Part shown: positions 14,823 to 23,316 of the stretch, one piece after another
Layout of the letters: each line of letters opens with the position of its first letter
Numbering within the stretch: the first letter of the stretch is position 1
NCBI GenBank assembly: GCA_959602365.1
Contig: CAUGSS010000028.1
Location: 1 to 32,010 of the forward strand
Source: an uncultured Eubacteriales bacterium
GTDB lineage: Bacteria > Bacillota > Clostridia > Oscillospirales > Oscillospiraceae
Direction of reading: 5' to 3'
Length of the DNA stretch: 32,010 bases
Notes under the pieces: model-generated
What the model was told of the DNA's origin: nothing
The model's input: only the letters and a program-made list of their open reading frames with translations
Databases searched by the model: none
Position numbers and translations under genes: made by a program

Positions 14823-15104
14823 TGACTATCTTACCATATCGTGAGGCAAAGTCAACTGTTATTGCAAAAAAGGAGGCAACTTTATACTCATGCGTAAAAA
14901 CCAGCAGATCTGTTGGGATACTCCACTCCCCTGCTCTCACCCCAAAACGGCCGTCCCATAAATTGGCCCGGCACCCGGCGGTTCAATCCGTCTGGCTGTC
15001 TTGGATGATATCACTTCCAAAGGGTCATAAACAGGACAGTTGAGGACAAATCAACTTTTTTATCCGCAGCAAACCGCGGGCATGGTCAAAAAGGGGGAAT
15101 CGCT
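14823..15104. other. Region between the operator array and the late regulator
   Basis: There is little here. A 23-codon ORF (14890-14961, MRKNQQICWDTPL...) follows AAGGAGG, but with a 13-base gap to its ATG, and may be a remnant. A small hairpin AGTTGA/TCAACT (15038-15056) followed by T residues could be a weak terminator. No early phage genes (integrase, replication) are present. Confidence 0.35.
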
Positions 15105-15512
15105 TTGGATCAACAAGAAAAACGGAACTTTCTCCAGCAATACGGAGCCGCAGAGCTGGAGGAAAAACGCCTGGACCGGGAGGTGGAACGCTGGAAAACA
15201 CGCACAGCCAGGACCGGCGCGGATTACCAACTGGTCCGCTCCGCCGGCGAGGATAACCCGGAGCTGGCCCAGGCCGTTCGGCAAATTGCCAATCTGACCC
15301 GGGATCTGATCCTCCAGCGGAGCAAACTGACCGCGCTGCGTCAGTCCATTGGCGCGGCCATCGATTCGGTGTCGGATGACAGGCTGAAGGAACTGCTGCG
15401 GCTCAGGTACATCGACGGAATGACCTGGGAAAAAATTGCCGAGCAGATGAACTACAGCTGTATGCAGATCAACCGCCTGCACAGCAAAGCGCTGAGCCAG
15501 ATAAACATGTGA
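15105..15512 (+). CDS. Phage late-gene regulator, sigma region-4-like (DUF1492/ArpU type)
   Basis: 135 residues from TTG 15105-15107, six bases after AGGGGGA. The N-terminal half is charged and coiled-coil-like (AAELEEKRLDREVERWK). The C-terminus has a sigma-region-4-like HTH, LLRLRYIDGMTWEKIAEQMNYS followed by QINRLHSKALSQI. Proteins of this build (DUF1492, ArpU, RinA groups) sit just before the terminase gene of Firmicute siphophages and activate late transcription. Here the next recognisable gene is a tail gene, so it is probably the activator of the tail operon. The exact family name is uncertain. Confidence 0.75.
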   Translation: MDQQEKRNFLQQYGAAELEEKRLDREVERWKTRTARTGADYQLVRSAGEDNPELAQAVRQIANLTRDLILQRSKLTALRQSIGAAIDSVSDDRLKELLRLRYIDGMTWEKIAEQMNYSCMQINRLHSKALSQINM

Positions 15513-15848
15513 TGGAATGTGATACCCCATCTGTGTTACGGTCTAAGCAGAGAGGGCGGGAACCGGTTCAACGGAACCCCGTGCTGAACCAAACGCTTTC
15601 TTCTCTTCCCTGGCCAGGGCAGGGCCGAGCGCGGCCCGCCTCCCCACATGGCGCCGCGGGGAGGCCACAGCGATGTACCTCGGAACATTTCATGTCAATC
15701 ACTTGCGGTGAATACCGGCGGCATGCAGCGCGGCATACGCGATATCCCCCCCGGGCCGCTGTACAAACAGGCGGACAGGGCAATTAAGATTTCAGGCCGC
15801 GGGGTATTCCAACAAGTCCGCCCCTGACGGGGCGGAGAAAGGAGTTAT
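15513..15848 (+). other. 336-base gap where the phage head module would be expected
   Basis: No intact gene. Just after the regulator lies TGTGATAC then TGTGTTACGG with TCTAA (15521-15546), a promoter-like patch that could be the late promoter. There are hairpins GCCTCCCC/GGGGAGGC (15638-15665) and CCGCCCC-TGAC-GGGGCGG (15818-15835), the second just ahead of the next ribosome site. A short reading frame around 15710-15825 (containing PLYKQADRAIKISGRG) lacks a good start and may be a gene fragment. Confidence 0.4.
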
Positions 15849-15959
15849 ATGAAGCAGTTCCAAAACCATTGTTTCGACGGCAGGCAGCCGCTTCGGCGGG
15901 CAAAGCCCATGGAGGACCGCTCCCCCGTCAAACCGGCAAAGCGGGCGGGGGGCGTATGA
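15849..15959 (+). CDS. Small 36-residue ORF opening the tail operon
   Basis: ATG 15849 sits well behind AAAGGAG. The stop TGA overlaps the next start as ATGA. The product (MKQFQNHCFDGRQPL..., basic, Arg/Lys-rich) is not recognised. Good translation signals and coupling argue for expression. It may be a leader peptide for the tail terminator or the stub of a truncated connector gene. Confidence 0.45.
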   Translation: MKQFQNHCFDGRQPLRRAKPMEDRSPVKPAKRAGGV

Positions 15960-16402
15960 GCAGCACCAGCATCATCGACGGGCTGTACACCTACCTGGAC
16001 GGCTGCCCGCTGCTCTCCGGCAGGAAATTCCACATCGGAGATGCCGCACAGGAGGGCGGACAGACGGGCGTGGCCTACGGGATCTATGCCGACCAGGCGG
16101 ACGAGCAGGCCGCCGTCTATCAGGGCGGCACCAAGCGCATCCGCAGCCAGTACCTGCTCAGCAGCACAGATGACTGTACGCCGGACATGGCCCAGCAGCT
16201 CTCGGACGCCGGCCTCTTTGACCGGCTGGCCGACTGGCTGAGCCGGGAGGATGCAAAACGCGTCTGGCCCGAACTGCCGGAAGGCCTGACTCCCCGGGGC
16301 ATCCGGGCTGTCAGCGCCATCTACCTCTATCAGCCGGACAGCAATGCCGGCAAATACCAGATCCAGATTGAACTGGAATACTACAGAAAGGTTGTTGATT
16401 GA
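15956..16402 (+). CDS. Phage tail terminator / head-tail joining protein
   Basis: 148 residues from ATG 15956, which overlaps the preceding small ORF (ATGA). A longer in-frame reading from 15869 is not used because it has no ribosome site. The protein starts MSSTSIIDGLYTYLDGCPLL and has beta-strand-rich segments (GVAYGIYADQ, YLLSSTDD, SAIYLYQPD, YQIQIELEYYR) resembling minor capsid/tail-completion proteins. The position directly before the tube gene is that of tail terminators in siphophages, which cap the tube at its final length. Assignment rests mainly on synteny and length. Confidence 0.7.
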   Translation: MSSTSIIDGLYTYLDGCPLLSGRKFHIGDAAQEGGQTGVAYGIYADQADEQAAVYQGGTKRIRSQYLLSSTDDCTPDMAQQLSDAGLFDRLADWLSREDAKRVWPELPEGLTPRGIRAVSAIYLYQPDSNAGKYQIQIELEYYRKVVD

Positions 16403-16405
16403 CTT

Positions 16406-16909
16406 ATGACCATTACCGAACTGATGCAGGGCGTGACCCCTGATCCCGAGTTTGAGGGCTTCTCCACCGCCAACGACATGGTGCTGGCCATCGACTTCAC
16501 CGGGAGCGCTCCCGACCCCAAAACCTACATCGTCGCCCAGGCGGGCATCACCGAGCAGACCGGCACCCTGGCCGCCGAGACCAAGGAGAGCATTTATCTC
16601 CGCACCGGCAAGGTGACCTCCAAGACCGGCACCTCCCGCACCTTCACCATGACCGGCGACCGCTACCACAGCGACGCCTTCCAGGACGCGCTGCTGGATC
16701 ACGATCTGAAGTACGGCACCGGCCAGGAGGTCATCCGCCCCTACGTCTACTTTGACCGGCTGACCGGCAAGGGCGAGAAGGGCAAGGTCTCCATCTCCAT
16801 CGAGAGCGACCTGACCGGCGTGGCCGGCGAGAACGCCACCTTCTCCGCCACCCTGACCAGCGTGGGCGTGCCCGAGGAGTACACCTACTCCCCCTCCACC
16901 GGGGGCTGA
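16406..16909 (+). CDS. Major tail tube protein
   Basis: 167-residue beta-rich protein that should polymerise into the tail tube. It resembles Firmicute siphophage tail tube proteins (phage_tail_TTP): an N-terminal MTITELMQGVTPDPEFEGFS, central TGKVTSKTGTSRTFTMTGDRYHSD and a Gly/Ser-rich end EEYTYSPSTGG. The ATG is 3 bases after the previous stop with only a distant AAAGG, suggesting coupling. Codon use is strongly GC-biased, as for a highly expressed gene. A strong palindrome follows. Confidence 0.85.
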   Translation: MTITELMQGVTPDPEFEGFSTANDMVLAIDFTGSAPDPKTYIVAQAGITEQTGTLAAETKESIYLRTGKVTSKTGTSRTFTMTGDRYHSDAFQDALLDHDLKYGTGQEVIRPYVYFDRLTGKGEKGKVSISIESDLTGVAGENATFSATLTSVGVPEEYTYSPSTGG

Positions 16910-17020
16910 CCGGCAGAGGAGAACGCATTCTCTTCAAGGGGCGCTGATTCCGGGAATCTGACGCCGCTATAGTTGGCTCCGCAGAGACGGAACAGAGCCG
17001 GGCAGCGCTCCCCAAATCTG

Positions 17021-17048
17021 AGAGGCCCCCGGAATTCCGGGGGCCTCT
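17021..17048 (+). promoter_or_regulatory. Perfect 28-base palindrome between tube and chaperone genes
   Basis: Arms AGAGGCCCCCGG and CCGGGGGCCTCT with centre AATT, perfectly self-complementary. No T-tract follows. In RNA it would be a very stable stem at the end of the tube-protein message, suited to 3' stabilisation or partial attenuation of downstream genes. Confidence 0.7.
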
Positions 17049-17076
17049 GATACAAATTCAGAAAGGATGGCTGACT

Positions 17077-17451
17077 ATGCTGAACATCTATGACCTCGAG
17101 CTGGACTTTGACATCACCTCCCCCACCGATGTGCTGCGCTACAAGCAGGCGGGAGAGCACATGGAGGCCGCGGCGGCGGAGCTGCACTTCCCCGAGCTGA
17201 CCTCGGACGACCCGGGATTCCTGGACAATTATGTAAACATGCTCAACAGCCAGCTGCGGCTGTTCGGCAACTTCATTGACGAGGTGTTCGGGGAGGGCGT
17301 GGCTCAGAAGCTGCTGGGCGGCAATCCCAGCCTGAACCGGGTGACCGAGGTGAACGAGGCCATCTCCCAGGCCATGGCGGAGCAGGGCAAGTCCTTCGGC
17401 GTGCGGCTCCAGAAGTACAAGCCCAACCGGGCCACCCGGCGGAAGAAATGA
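17077..17451 (+). CDS. Tail assembly chaperone (gpG-like)
   Basis: 124 residues from ATG 17077 behind GAAAGGATG. Position between tube and tape measure, small size, and an acidic helical make-up (MLNIYDLELDFDITSPTDVLRYKQ, then DDPGFLDNYVNMLNSQLRLFGNFIDEVFGEG) with a basic tail (NRATRRKK) fit the chaperone that coats the tape measure before tube assembly. No slippery heptamer for the lambda G/GT type frameshift is visible. The next gene starts by ATGA overlap instead. Confidence 0.75.
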   Translation: MLNIYDLELDFDITSPTDVLRYKQAGEHMEAAAAELHFPELTSDDPGFLDNYVNMLNSQLRLFGNFIDEVFGEGVAQKLLGGNPSLNRVTEVNEAISQAMAEQGKSFGVRLQKYKPNRATRRKK

Positions 17452-18110
17452 ACCTGCTGCTCCAGAACGGGCTGCCGGAGGAGTTTGAGGGCATTCCGAT
17501 CTCCGCCGACTTCCGCAACATGATCCAGGTGGACCTGATCCTGCGGGAGGAGGGGGTGCCGGACGCGGAAAAGACCCTGGCGGCCCTGAGCCAGCTCTAC
17601 CCGGAGATCCCCGCCGACTTGGAGCAGGCGGTGCGGGGGCTGGCCTGGTTCTTTTCCCGGGACGGACAGGAAACCGGAGAAAACGGCAAAGGCCCGGAGG
17701 GCGGGCCGGCGCCGCCCCGGGCCTTTGACTATGACCAGGACGCGAATTTGATCTACGCCGCCTTTTACGCCACCTACGGCATCAGCCTGACCACGGTGGA
17801 ATTCCTGCACTGGTGGGAGTTCCTGGCCCTGTTCGAGGGCCTGCCGGAGGACACGCTGATCAAGCGGGTGATGTACTGGCGCACCGCCAACCTCAGCGAG
17901 CTGCCCAAGGAGGAGCGCAAGCACGTGCGCAAAATGCGAGCGCTGTTCGCCCTCAAGGCGGAGCCCCGGGAGGCGCTGACGGCAGAGGAGATGGAGGAGA
18001 AGGCAAAGGAGGATCTGGCCCGGCGCTATGAGCAGGCCAGGCGCTGGAAGGAGGAGAGGCAGCTCACCAGGAACGGTGCTGGCCAGGACGCCATTGATGG
18101 CCGCAGTTGA
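17448..18110 (+). CDS. Gp15-family phage tail protein
   Basis: 220 residues. It belongs to the bacteriophage Gp15 family, marked by DYDQDANLIYAAFYATYGISL followed closely by LHWWEFLALFEGLPEDTLIKRVMYWR. Family members sit before the tape measure gene and act as the second chaperone. Overlaps the previous gene as ATGA. The C-terminus is Lys/Glu/Arg-rich. Its last 47 bases overlap the 3' end of the opposite-strand zinc-finger gene, so the tail end of this protein may have been altered by that insertion. Confidence 0.85.
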   Translation: MNLLLQNGLPEEFEGIPISADFRNMIQVDLILREEGVPDAEKTLAALSQLYPEIPADLEQAVRGLAWFFSRDGQETGENGKGPEGGPAPPRAFDYDQDANLIYAAFYATYGISLTTVEFLHWWEFLALFEGLPEDTLIKRVMYWRTANLSELPKEERKHVRKMRALFALKAEPREALTAEEMEEKAKEDLARRYEQARRWKEERQLTRNGAGQDAIDGRS

Positions 18111-18606
18111 GGCAAGTAATCCAGACTTCACCACGATGATCACTGGTTGCACTGACAGACGTGCCCCCACAGACTGGGCACTTGACGCCCTCTTGGCGGC
18201 GCTGTTCCATGATCGCCGCTCTCTCTTGCAGAATCTGATCCCGGCCCACCTCATTGTAGTGGGCCACCAATGCAGACACTTCTGCTACCGAAAAATGATG
18301 TGGCGGCTTGGTAAAGAACTTGGGGCCCGCCTTTCGGACGACCTGGTCATTGCACATCATCTTCTCCGCACAGCTTTGGCACATACAGCCATCCAGCAGC
18401 TGGAAACATTTATTGCCTTTAAACCCTGTCGGCAGTCCGCAGATACTACAGGTTGCCGGCTTATATAAGGCCAACCGTTTAACTCGTTTGACAATCTGAT
18501 AAATAAGAATGCCAATAATGAAGAGGACAACACAAATAATAATTGAAGTCCCTGTTTCGCCAAAAATCCAAATAAGCTCAAAGAAAAAATCGCCAATAAC
18601 TCTCAT
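18064..18606 (-). CDS. Membrane-anchored double zinc-finger protein, antisense insert in tail operon
   Basis: 180 residues from ATG 18604-18606, which is well placed after AAAGGGGAT. An in-frame upstream ATG at 18651 lacks a site. One membrane helix (~17-37, SIIICVVLFIIGILIYQIV) is followed by a basic stop-transfer (KRVKRLALYK). Then comes a first four-Cys module, CSICGLPTGFKG...CMCQSCAEKM, resembling DUF4428, a linker, and a C-terminal zinc ribbon CPVCGGT...CLNCGHQW. It lies on the opposite strand inside the tail operon, with an AT-rich start region, as a phage moron would. A role in superinfection exclusion or host modulation is possible but unproven. Confidence 0.75.
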   Translation of the reverse strand: MRVIGDFFFELIWIFGETGTSIIICVVLFIIGILIYQIVKRVKRLALYKPATCSICGLPTGFKGNKCFQLLDGCMCQSCAEKMMCNDQVVRKAGPKFFTKPPHHFSVAEVSALVAHYNEVGRDQILQERAAIMEQRRQEGVKCPVCGGTSVSATSDHRGEVWITCLNCGHQWRPGQHRSW

Positions 18607-18709
18607 TATAAATCCCCTTTCTTTTCGCCAGTCTCTCCCGCCAATGAGCAATCCATTATGTTCCTTCTTATTATACAGAACTCCATTTAAAAATCAAGAG
18701 GAGGTGCCT

Positions 18710-20992
18710 ATGTACAACGGAACCATTGACCTTAGTCAATTGTCTGATTTTAGCACCAGCGCATTAGAAAACGCAGTTTCTTTTTTAAAGCAGATCAACG
18801 AACAAATCAAAATTTTTTCTAGCCTGCAAAGCGGCATAAAAACCATTCAAGACGTCTGGAAAGACTTAGCTCCTATATTTTCCAAAATCGCAGCAGAACA
18901 ACTCAAAGCCAATGCTGCGGCAGCCGCTGGTGCCGTGGCCTCCCAGGCCGATACCGCCGCAAAACTCACAAATACGACTGTCACCAAAGCATTGTCCCAG
19001 GCAAATCTGGTCAATGCCTCCACCAAAACCGCAGAGACCGCTGCCGCGACTGCGGCGACCGGGGCATATAAAATTCTAAACGCGGTAATGACCACATCCA
19101 CCGGAGTCCTCGGTCTGATTGTAGTCGCTGTGACCGCAGTAGTTGCAATTGTAACTACATTAGTATCAGCGCTCAGCAAAGGATCCGCCGCCTTCCAGGC
19201 TCAGAAGAAAGAAGTGGAGGAGCTGGCAAGTGCTCAGGAAGAGCTGGCCCAATCGGCCCAGGAAAGCGCCGATGCCTTTGACGACAGCTCGGCCCGTATT
19301 CGGGCCAGCGGCACGGTGGCCCAGGGGCTGGTGAGCCAGATGCGGGAGGTCTCCGCCTCCACCGAAGACGCCGCCGCCAAGCACCAGCAAATGGCCAACC
19401 TCTGCACCCAGCTCAACTCCGCCATGGATGGGCTCAACCTGGCCTATGACAAGGAGACCGGGGCCATCACCAACCTCAACACCGGGCAGGCCCTCAGCCT
19501 CTCCCAGATTGAAGAGCTGATCCAGGCCAAAACCCAGTTGGCTGAAGCCGACGCCTGGGCAGAGCGGCAGAACGAGCTGTTGGCGGAGCAGGTGCAAATC
19601 CAGGAAGAGCTGGCCCTGATTGAACAGCAGCGCAGTGAAGTGCAGGCGGAAGACGGTATTTCTAACGGAAACCGAACCAAATTGCTCAACGAGCTTGCGG
19701 AAACCGAGGCCGCCTACACCGCACAGATGGAGGAAAACCAGGCCCGCCTGGCCATTGTCAACGAGAACATGGCCGCCTCTTCCACGGAATCGGCCACTCA
19801 GATCGTTTCCAACTACGAGGCAATGCAGAACGCAGTGACCAGCAACGGTGAGAACATCGCCCAGGTTGCGGAGCAGTGGGGGACGACTACAGAAGCAATT
19901 GCGGCTGCCATGGAAACGCAAAATATCACGCTGGACGAGTGGGTGTCCAACCAGCAGGAGGCCTGGGAAGAATACCAGGCGGCAGTGTCGGAAAAGAGCT
20001 CCGCCGTCGTAAATTCCTTCCAGTTGATTCCGGATCAATTCTCCATGTCTGCTGAGCAAATGTTGGAAAATCTCCAGCTAAACAAAGAGCGCTATGCTGA
20101 ATGGGAAGCCAACATGGCGGAAATTACCCGTCAGTTAGGCCCCACGGCAGCCGCTGAGTTTTCCAAATTGGGCCCTGAAGCCAACAGCGCAATGGAAGAG
20201 ATCCTGGGCAGCACAGCGCTTCTGGAGCAATACCGTCAGGTATTTGGCGTCACTATTGACGAAACAACCGGCGAAGCCGTTGAAAACTGGAGTGATCCCA
20301 ACTTTATTGGCGCTCCCGTTGACGCACTCACTACATCTGCCGATCAAATTATTACAAACGGCTCTTTGCCACAAGCGATGGACGATCAAATCAGAGAAAT
20401 GGCAGCCACTGGAAAAATCGCTGTTGTACGGGAAGATTTTGACTCCATCGGCAAAAATGCAATGCTTGGCATTATTAATGGTCTAACCAGCAAGCAGAAA
20501 ACATTATTGACAACTGCCAGAAATATTGCAAACCAGGTCGCCTCTACCATGCGAAGTGCCCTGAGAATTAACTCTCCCTCCAAAGTAATGATCGGCATTT
20601 TCCAGGGGGTCATGGAGGGCGCCATCAACGGCATGACCTCCATGGAGGGCAGAACCTTCCGCACTGCCTCCAACATCGCCTTGGGGGTGGCCGACAAGCT
20701 GACCCTCTCCCCGGAACAGGCCGGGCTGGCCAACGCCAGGCTGCTGGCCCTGTCCAGCACCTCCCTGGCCGCCATGCCCTCGGTGCGCTCCGCCCACGCT
20801 GCGGCCGACCGCAGCGGCGGTGATCGGGACACCGCAAATCTGCTGCGAAAAACAGTGGAGCTTTTGGATGAGTACCTGCCCGAGGTGGCCGGCATGCAGG
20901 TGGTTCTGGACACCGGGGCCGCAGTGGGCGGCATGGCCCCGGCCATGGATCAGGCGCTGGGCCGCCGGGCAAGAATGAAAGCGAGGGGTTGA
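18710..20992 (+). CDS. Tail tape measure protein
   Basis: 760 residues from ATG 18710 behind AAGAGGAGG; the same frame runs further upstream but there it is antisense to the zinc-finger gene. Long helical, Ala/Gln/Glu-rich protein with a membrane-like segment at ~131-155 (TGVLGLIVVAVTAVVAIVTT) and the C-terminal motif ALRINSPSKVMIGIFQGVMEGA seen in many tape measures. It sets tail length: at about 0.15 nm per residue, roughly 110 nm (inference). Base composition changes along the gene: AT-rich in 18710-19190 and ~20020-20610, GC-rich elsewhere, a sign of mosaic recombination. Confidence 0.9.
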   Translation: MYNGTIDLSQLSDFSTSALENAVSFLKQINEQIKIFSSLQSGIKTIQDVWKDLAPIFSKIAAEQLKANAAAAAGAVASQADTAAKLTNTTVTKALSQANLVNASTKTAETAAATAATGAYKILNAVMTTSTGVLGLIVVAVTAVVAIVTTLVSALSKGSAAFQAQKKEVEELASAQEELAQSAQESADAFDDSSARIRASGTVAQGLVSQMREVSASTEDAAAKHQQMANLCTQLNSAMDGLNLAYDKETGAITNLNTGQALSLSQIEELIQAKTQLAEADAWAERQNELLAEQVQIQEELALIEQQRSEVQAEDGISNGNRTKLLNELAETEAAYTAQMEENQARLAIVNENMAASSTESATQIVSNYEAMQNAVTSNGENIAQVAEQWGTTTEAIAAAMETQNITLDEWVSNQQEAWEEYQAAVSEKSSAVVNSFQLIPDQFSMSAEQMLENLQLNKERYAEWEANMAEITRQLGPTAAAEFSKLGPEANSAMEEILGSTALLEQYRQVFGVTIDETTGEAVENWSDPNFIGAPVDALTTSADQIITNGSLPQAMDDQIREMAATGKIAVVREDFDSIGKNAMLGIINGLTSKQKTLLTTARNIANQVASTMRSALRINSPSKVMIGIFQGVMEGAINGMTSMEGRTFRTASNIALGVADKLTLSPEQAGLANARLLALSSTSLAAMPSVRSAHAAADRSGGDRDTANLLRKTVELLDEYLPEVAGMQVVLDTGAAVGGMAPAMDQALGRRARMKARG

Positions 20993-20994
20993 CT

Positions 20995-21657
20995 ATGTCT
21001 GATATTCTCGGCATCACCTTTGGAACCTATCACACCTGGGAGGACTGGGGGCTGTACCTGACCGGCCCCGCCTCCATCTCCCTGCCCGCCGTGCGGACAA
21101 GTTATGCGGACATCCCCGGCCGGGACGGACAGCTGGATCTCTCCACCGCGCTGGACGGAGAGGTTCATTATGAGCCCAGGGAGTTTTCCGCGCCGCTTAT
21201 GTGTCTGGCCTCCCCGGAGGAGTGGCCGGAGCTGTATTCCAACATCCTGAACGCCATCCACGGCCAGCAGCTGGACATTGTGCTGGATGAGGACCCGAAC
21301 TGGTATTACACCGGCCGGGTTGCGGTGGAATCGCCCTCCTATGACGGCGTCTGGCGTTTTGATATCACCGGGTCGCTGTATCCCTACAAGCTCAAGTCCG
21401 CCGAAACCACAGTCACCGCCTCACTGACGGAGGTGGACACTGAAATTTCCCTGAGCTGTGACCGGCGGCCGGTGGTGCCCTCCATCACCACCACGGCGGA
21501 GACCGTGCTGACCTGGGGGGCGGACAGCTACACCGTCTCCGCCGGCACCCGGCAGCTGCCGGGCATCCGCCTCACCCAGGGCACCCACACCCTCAAGGCC
21601 AGGACCACCTCCGGCACCGGGGAAATCACCATCACCTATCAGGAGGGATCGCTCTGA
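20995..21657 (+). CDS. Distal tail protein (Dit-like)
   Basis: 220 residues from ATG 20995, two bases after the tape measure stop. N-terminal MSDILGITFGTYHTWEDWGLYL and later DIPGRDGQLDLSTAL are the typical opening of Firmicute Dit proteins (phage tail family). The C-terminal galectin-like half is beta-rich (LPGIRLTQGTHTLKARTTSG). Dit forms the hexameric hub at the tip that joins the tube to the receptor-binding machinery. Overlaps the next gene as TGATG. Confidence 0.85.
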   Translation: MSDILGITFGTYHTWEDWGLYLTGPASISLPAVRTSYADIPGRDGQLDLSTALDGEVHYEPREFSAPLMCLASPEEWPELYSNILNAIHGQQLDIVLDEDPNWYYTGRVAVESPSYDGVWRFDITGSLYPYKLKSAETTVTASLTEVDTEISLSCDRRPVVPSITTTAETVLTWGADSYTVSAGTRQLPGIRLTQGTHTLKARTTSGTGEITITYQEGSL

Positions 21658-23315
21658 TGTATCAGCTGAACTTTGAGGGCTTCACCCTCTACGATCCCCG
21701 CATGGAGGAGCTGACCCTCCGGGATGTATCCGTCCATCTGGCGGTGGACGAGGCGGGCAGCATGTCCTTTGTGATCGACCACGACCACCCCTTCGCGGCG
21801 CAGCTGACCCGCATGAAGGGCCGGCTGGAGCTGCTCTCCGACGGGGTGCCCATCTTCCGGGGGCGCATCCTGTCGGACACCCAGGGCTTTGACCTGGAGC
21901 GCACCGTGGAGGCCGAGGGACAGCTGGCCTGCCTCAACGATTCCGTCGTGCCGCCCTTTGACTTCCCGGCGGACTATGAGGACGACCCGGCATATGAGGC
22001 GGCGGACAATGTGGTGGCCTTCTGGCTGGGCAAGCTGCTGGAGGCACACAACGCCCAGGTGACCGCCGAGCAGCAGATCAAGCTGGGACAGGTCACCGTC
22101 TCCGACCCCAACAACTACATCGCCCGCAGCGCCACCGACTACGCCACCACCTGGGCCACCCTCACCGATAAGCTCACCGGCTCCGCCCTGGGCGGACACT
22201 TCCTGGTGCGCTACGAGAGCGACGGCACCTATCTGGACTATCTGGCCGACTACCCGCTGGACAATGTGCAGCGCATCGAGTTTGCCTCCAATCTGCTGGA
22301 GCTGACCGACGAGATCGACGCCACCGACGTCTACACCGCCGTCCTGCCCACCGGGGCGGAGGGGCTGACCATCGAGGGCCTCAGCGGCGGCAATCTAACC
22401 GAGGACCTGGTCCAGGAGGGGGAGGTCATTTACTCCAAGGCCGGGGTGGCCCGGTTCGGCCGGATTGTCTCCGTCCAGACCTGGGACGATGTGACCGAAG
22501 CGGCCAACCTGCGCACCAAGGCCATGGCCCTGCTGGCCCAGTCCGGGGTGCTCCCCCTGCGCACCATCTCGGTGACCGCGGTGGACCTGCACTGCACCGA
22601 CGAGGATATCGCCGCCCTGCGGGTGGGCCGTTATACCCGGGTCACCAGCGCCCCCCACGGGCTGGATGTGCGGTATGTTCTCACAGAGCTGGATCCGGAC
22701 ATTCTGGACCCGGGCAATACCCGGATCACCCTGGGAGCCAGTGTCCAGACCATGACCGACCGCACCCACCAGTCCGCCTCCCAGCTGGGGGGCGCCATCG
22801 ACCGGCAGCAGGCCCAGATCAACGGGCAGCAGTCCAGCCTGGAGCAGCTGGCCCAGACCACCAGCGAGCAGATCACCGCCATCACCCAGAACAGCCAGCA
22901 GATCATTCTGGAGGCCCTGGCGGACTACGCCACCACCTCCGACCTGGAGACCCTGCAGGAGACCATCTCCAGCCAGCTGTCGGTCATGGCGGATCAGATT
23001 GAAATCCGGCTGACCCAGACCAGCCAACAGATCCAGGATGTGGGAGGCGACCTGCAGGCACAGTACGACGAGCTGAGCAAATACTTCCGCTTCACCGCTG
23101 ACGGGCTGGTGATCGGTCAGGAGGGCAACCAGCTCACCCTCAAGGTGGACAACGACCGGATCTCCTTCCTGGACGGCGGCCTGGAGGTGGCCTACATCTC
23201 CGACAAACAGCTCTATATCACCGACGCCCATTTCCTCAACAGCCTGCGCATCGGCAACTTCGCCTGGATGCCCCGGCGCAGCGGCAACCTCAGTCTTGTA
23301 AAGGTGGGTGATTGA
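21657..23315 (+). CDS. Tail-tip protein (Tal/prophage endopeptidase tail family)
   Basis: 552 residues. The first ~370 residues resemble the gp27-like hub domain of siphophage Tal proteins (YDPRMEELTLRDVSVHLAVDEAG at the start, VGRYTRVTSAPHGL later). The next ~90 are a Gln-rich coiled coil (IDRQQAQINGQQSSLEQLAQ and on), ending in a small domain (YFRFTADGLVIGQEGNQL, then FAWMPRRSGNLSLVKVG) of the kind that carries a following fibre. No peptidase or muramidase active site was recognised, so a cell-wall-cutting activity is not evident. Confidence 0.82.
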   Translation: MYQLNFEGFTLYDPRMEELTLRDVSVHLAVDEAGSMSFVIDHDHPFAAQLTRMKGRLELLSDGVPIFRGRILSDTQGFDLERTVEAEGQLACLNDSVVPPFDFPADYEDDPAYEAADNVVAFWLGKLLEAHNAQVTAEQQIKLGQVTVSDPNNYIARSATDYATTWATLTDKLTGSALGGHFLVRYESDGTYLDYLADYPLDNVQRIEFASNLLELTDEIDATDVYTAVLPTGAEGLTIEGLSGGNLTEDLVQEGEVIYSKAGVARFGRIVSVQTWDDVTEAANLRTKAMALLAQSGVLPLRTISVTAVDLHCTDEDIAALRVGRYTRVTSAPHGLDVRYVLTELDPDILDPGNTRITLGASVQTMTDRTHQSASQLGGAIDRQQAQINGQQSSLEQLAQTTSEQITAITQNSQQIILEALADYATTSDLETLQETISSQLSVMADQIEIRLTQTSQQIQDVGGDLQAQYDELSKYFRFTADGLVIGQEGNQLTLKVDNDRISFLDGGLEVAYISDKQLYITDAHFLNSLRIGNFAWMPRRSGNLSLVKVGD

Positions 23316-23316
23316 T

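Noticed and set aside
15509..15787. 92-residue ORF between late regulator and tail genes
   Set aside because: Low-complexity Pro/Arg-rich translation, no ribosome site and hairpins within it; treated as non-coding.
17440..17455. Programmed frameshift joining the chaperone and Gp15 genes
   Set aside because: No X-XXY-YYZ slippery heptamer near the stop; the second gene has its own ATG in an ATGA overlap.
18509..18709. Upstream start for the tape measure protein
   Set aside because: The extra part is antisense to the zinc-finger gene start and has no ribosome site, whereas ATG 18710 follows AAGAGGAGG.
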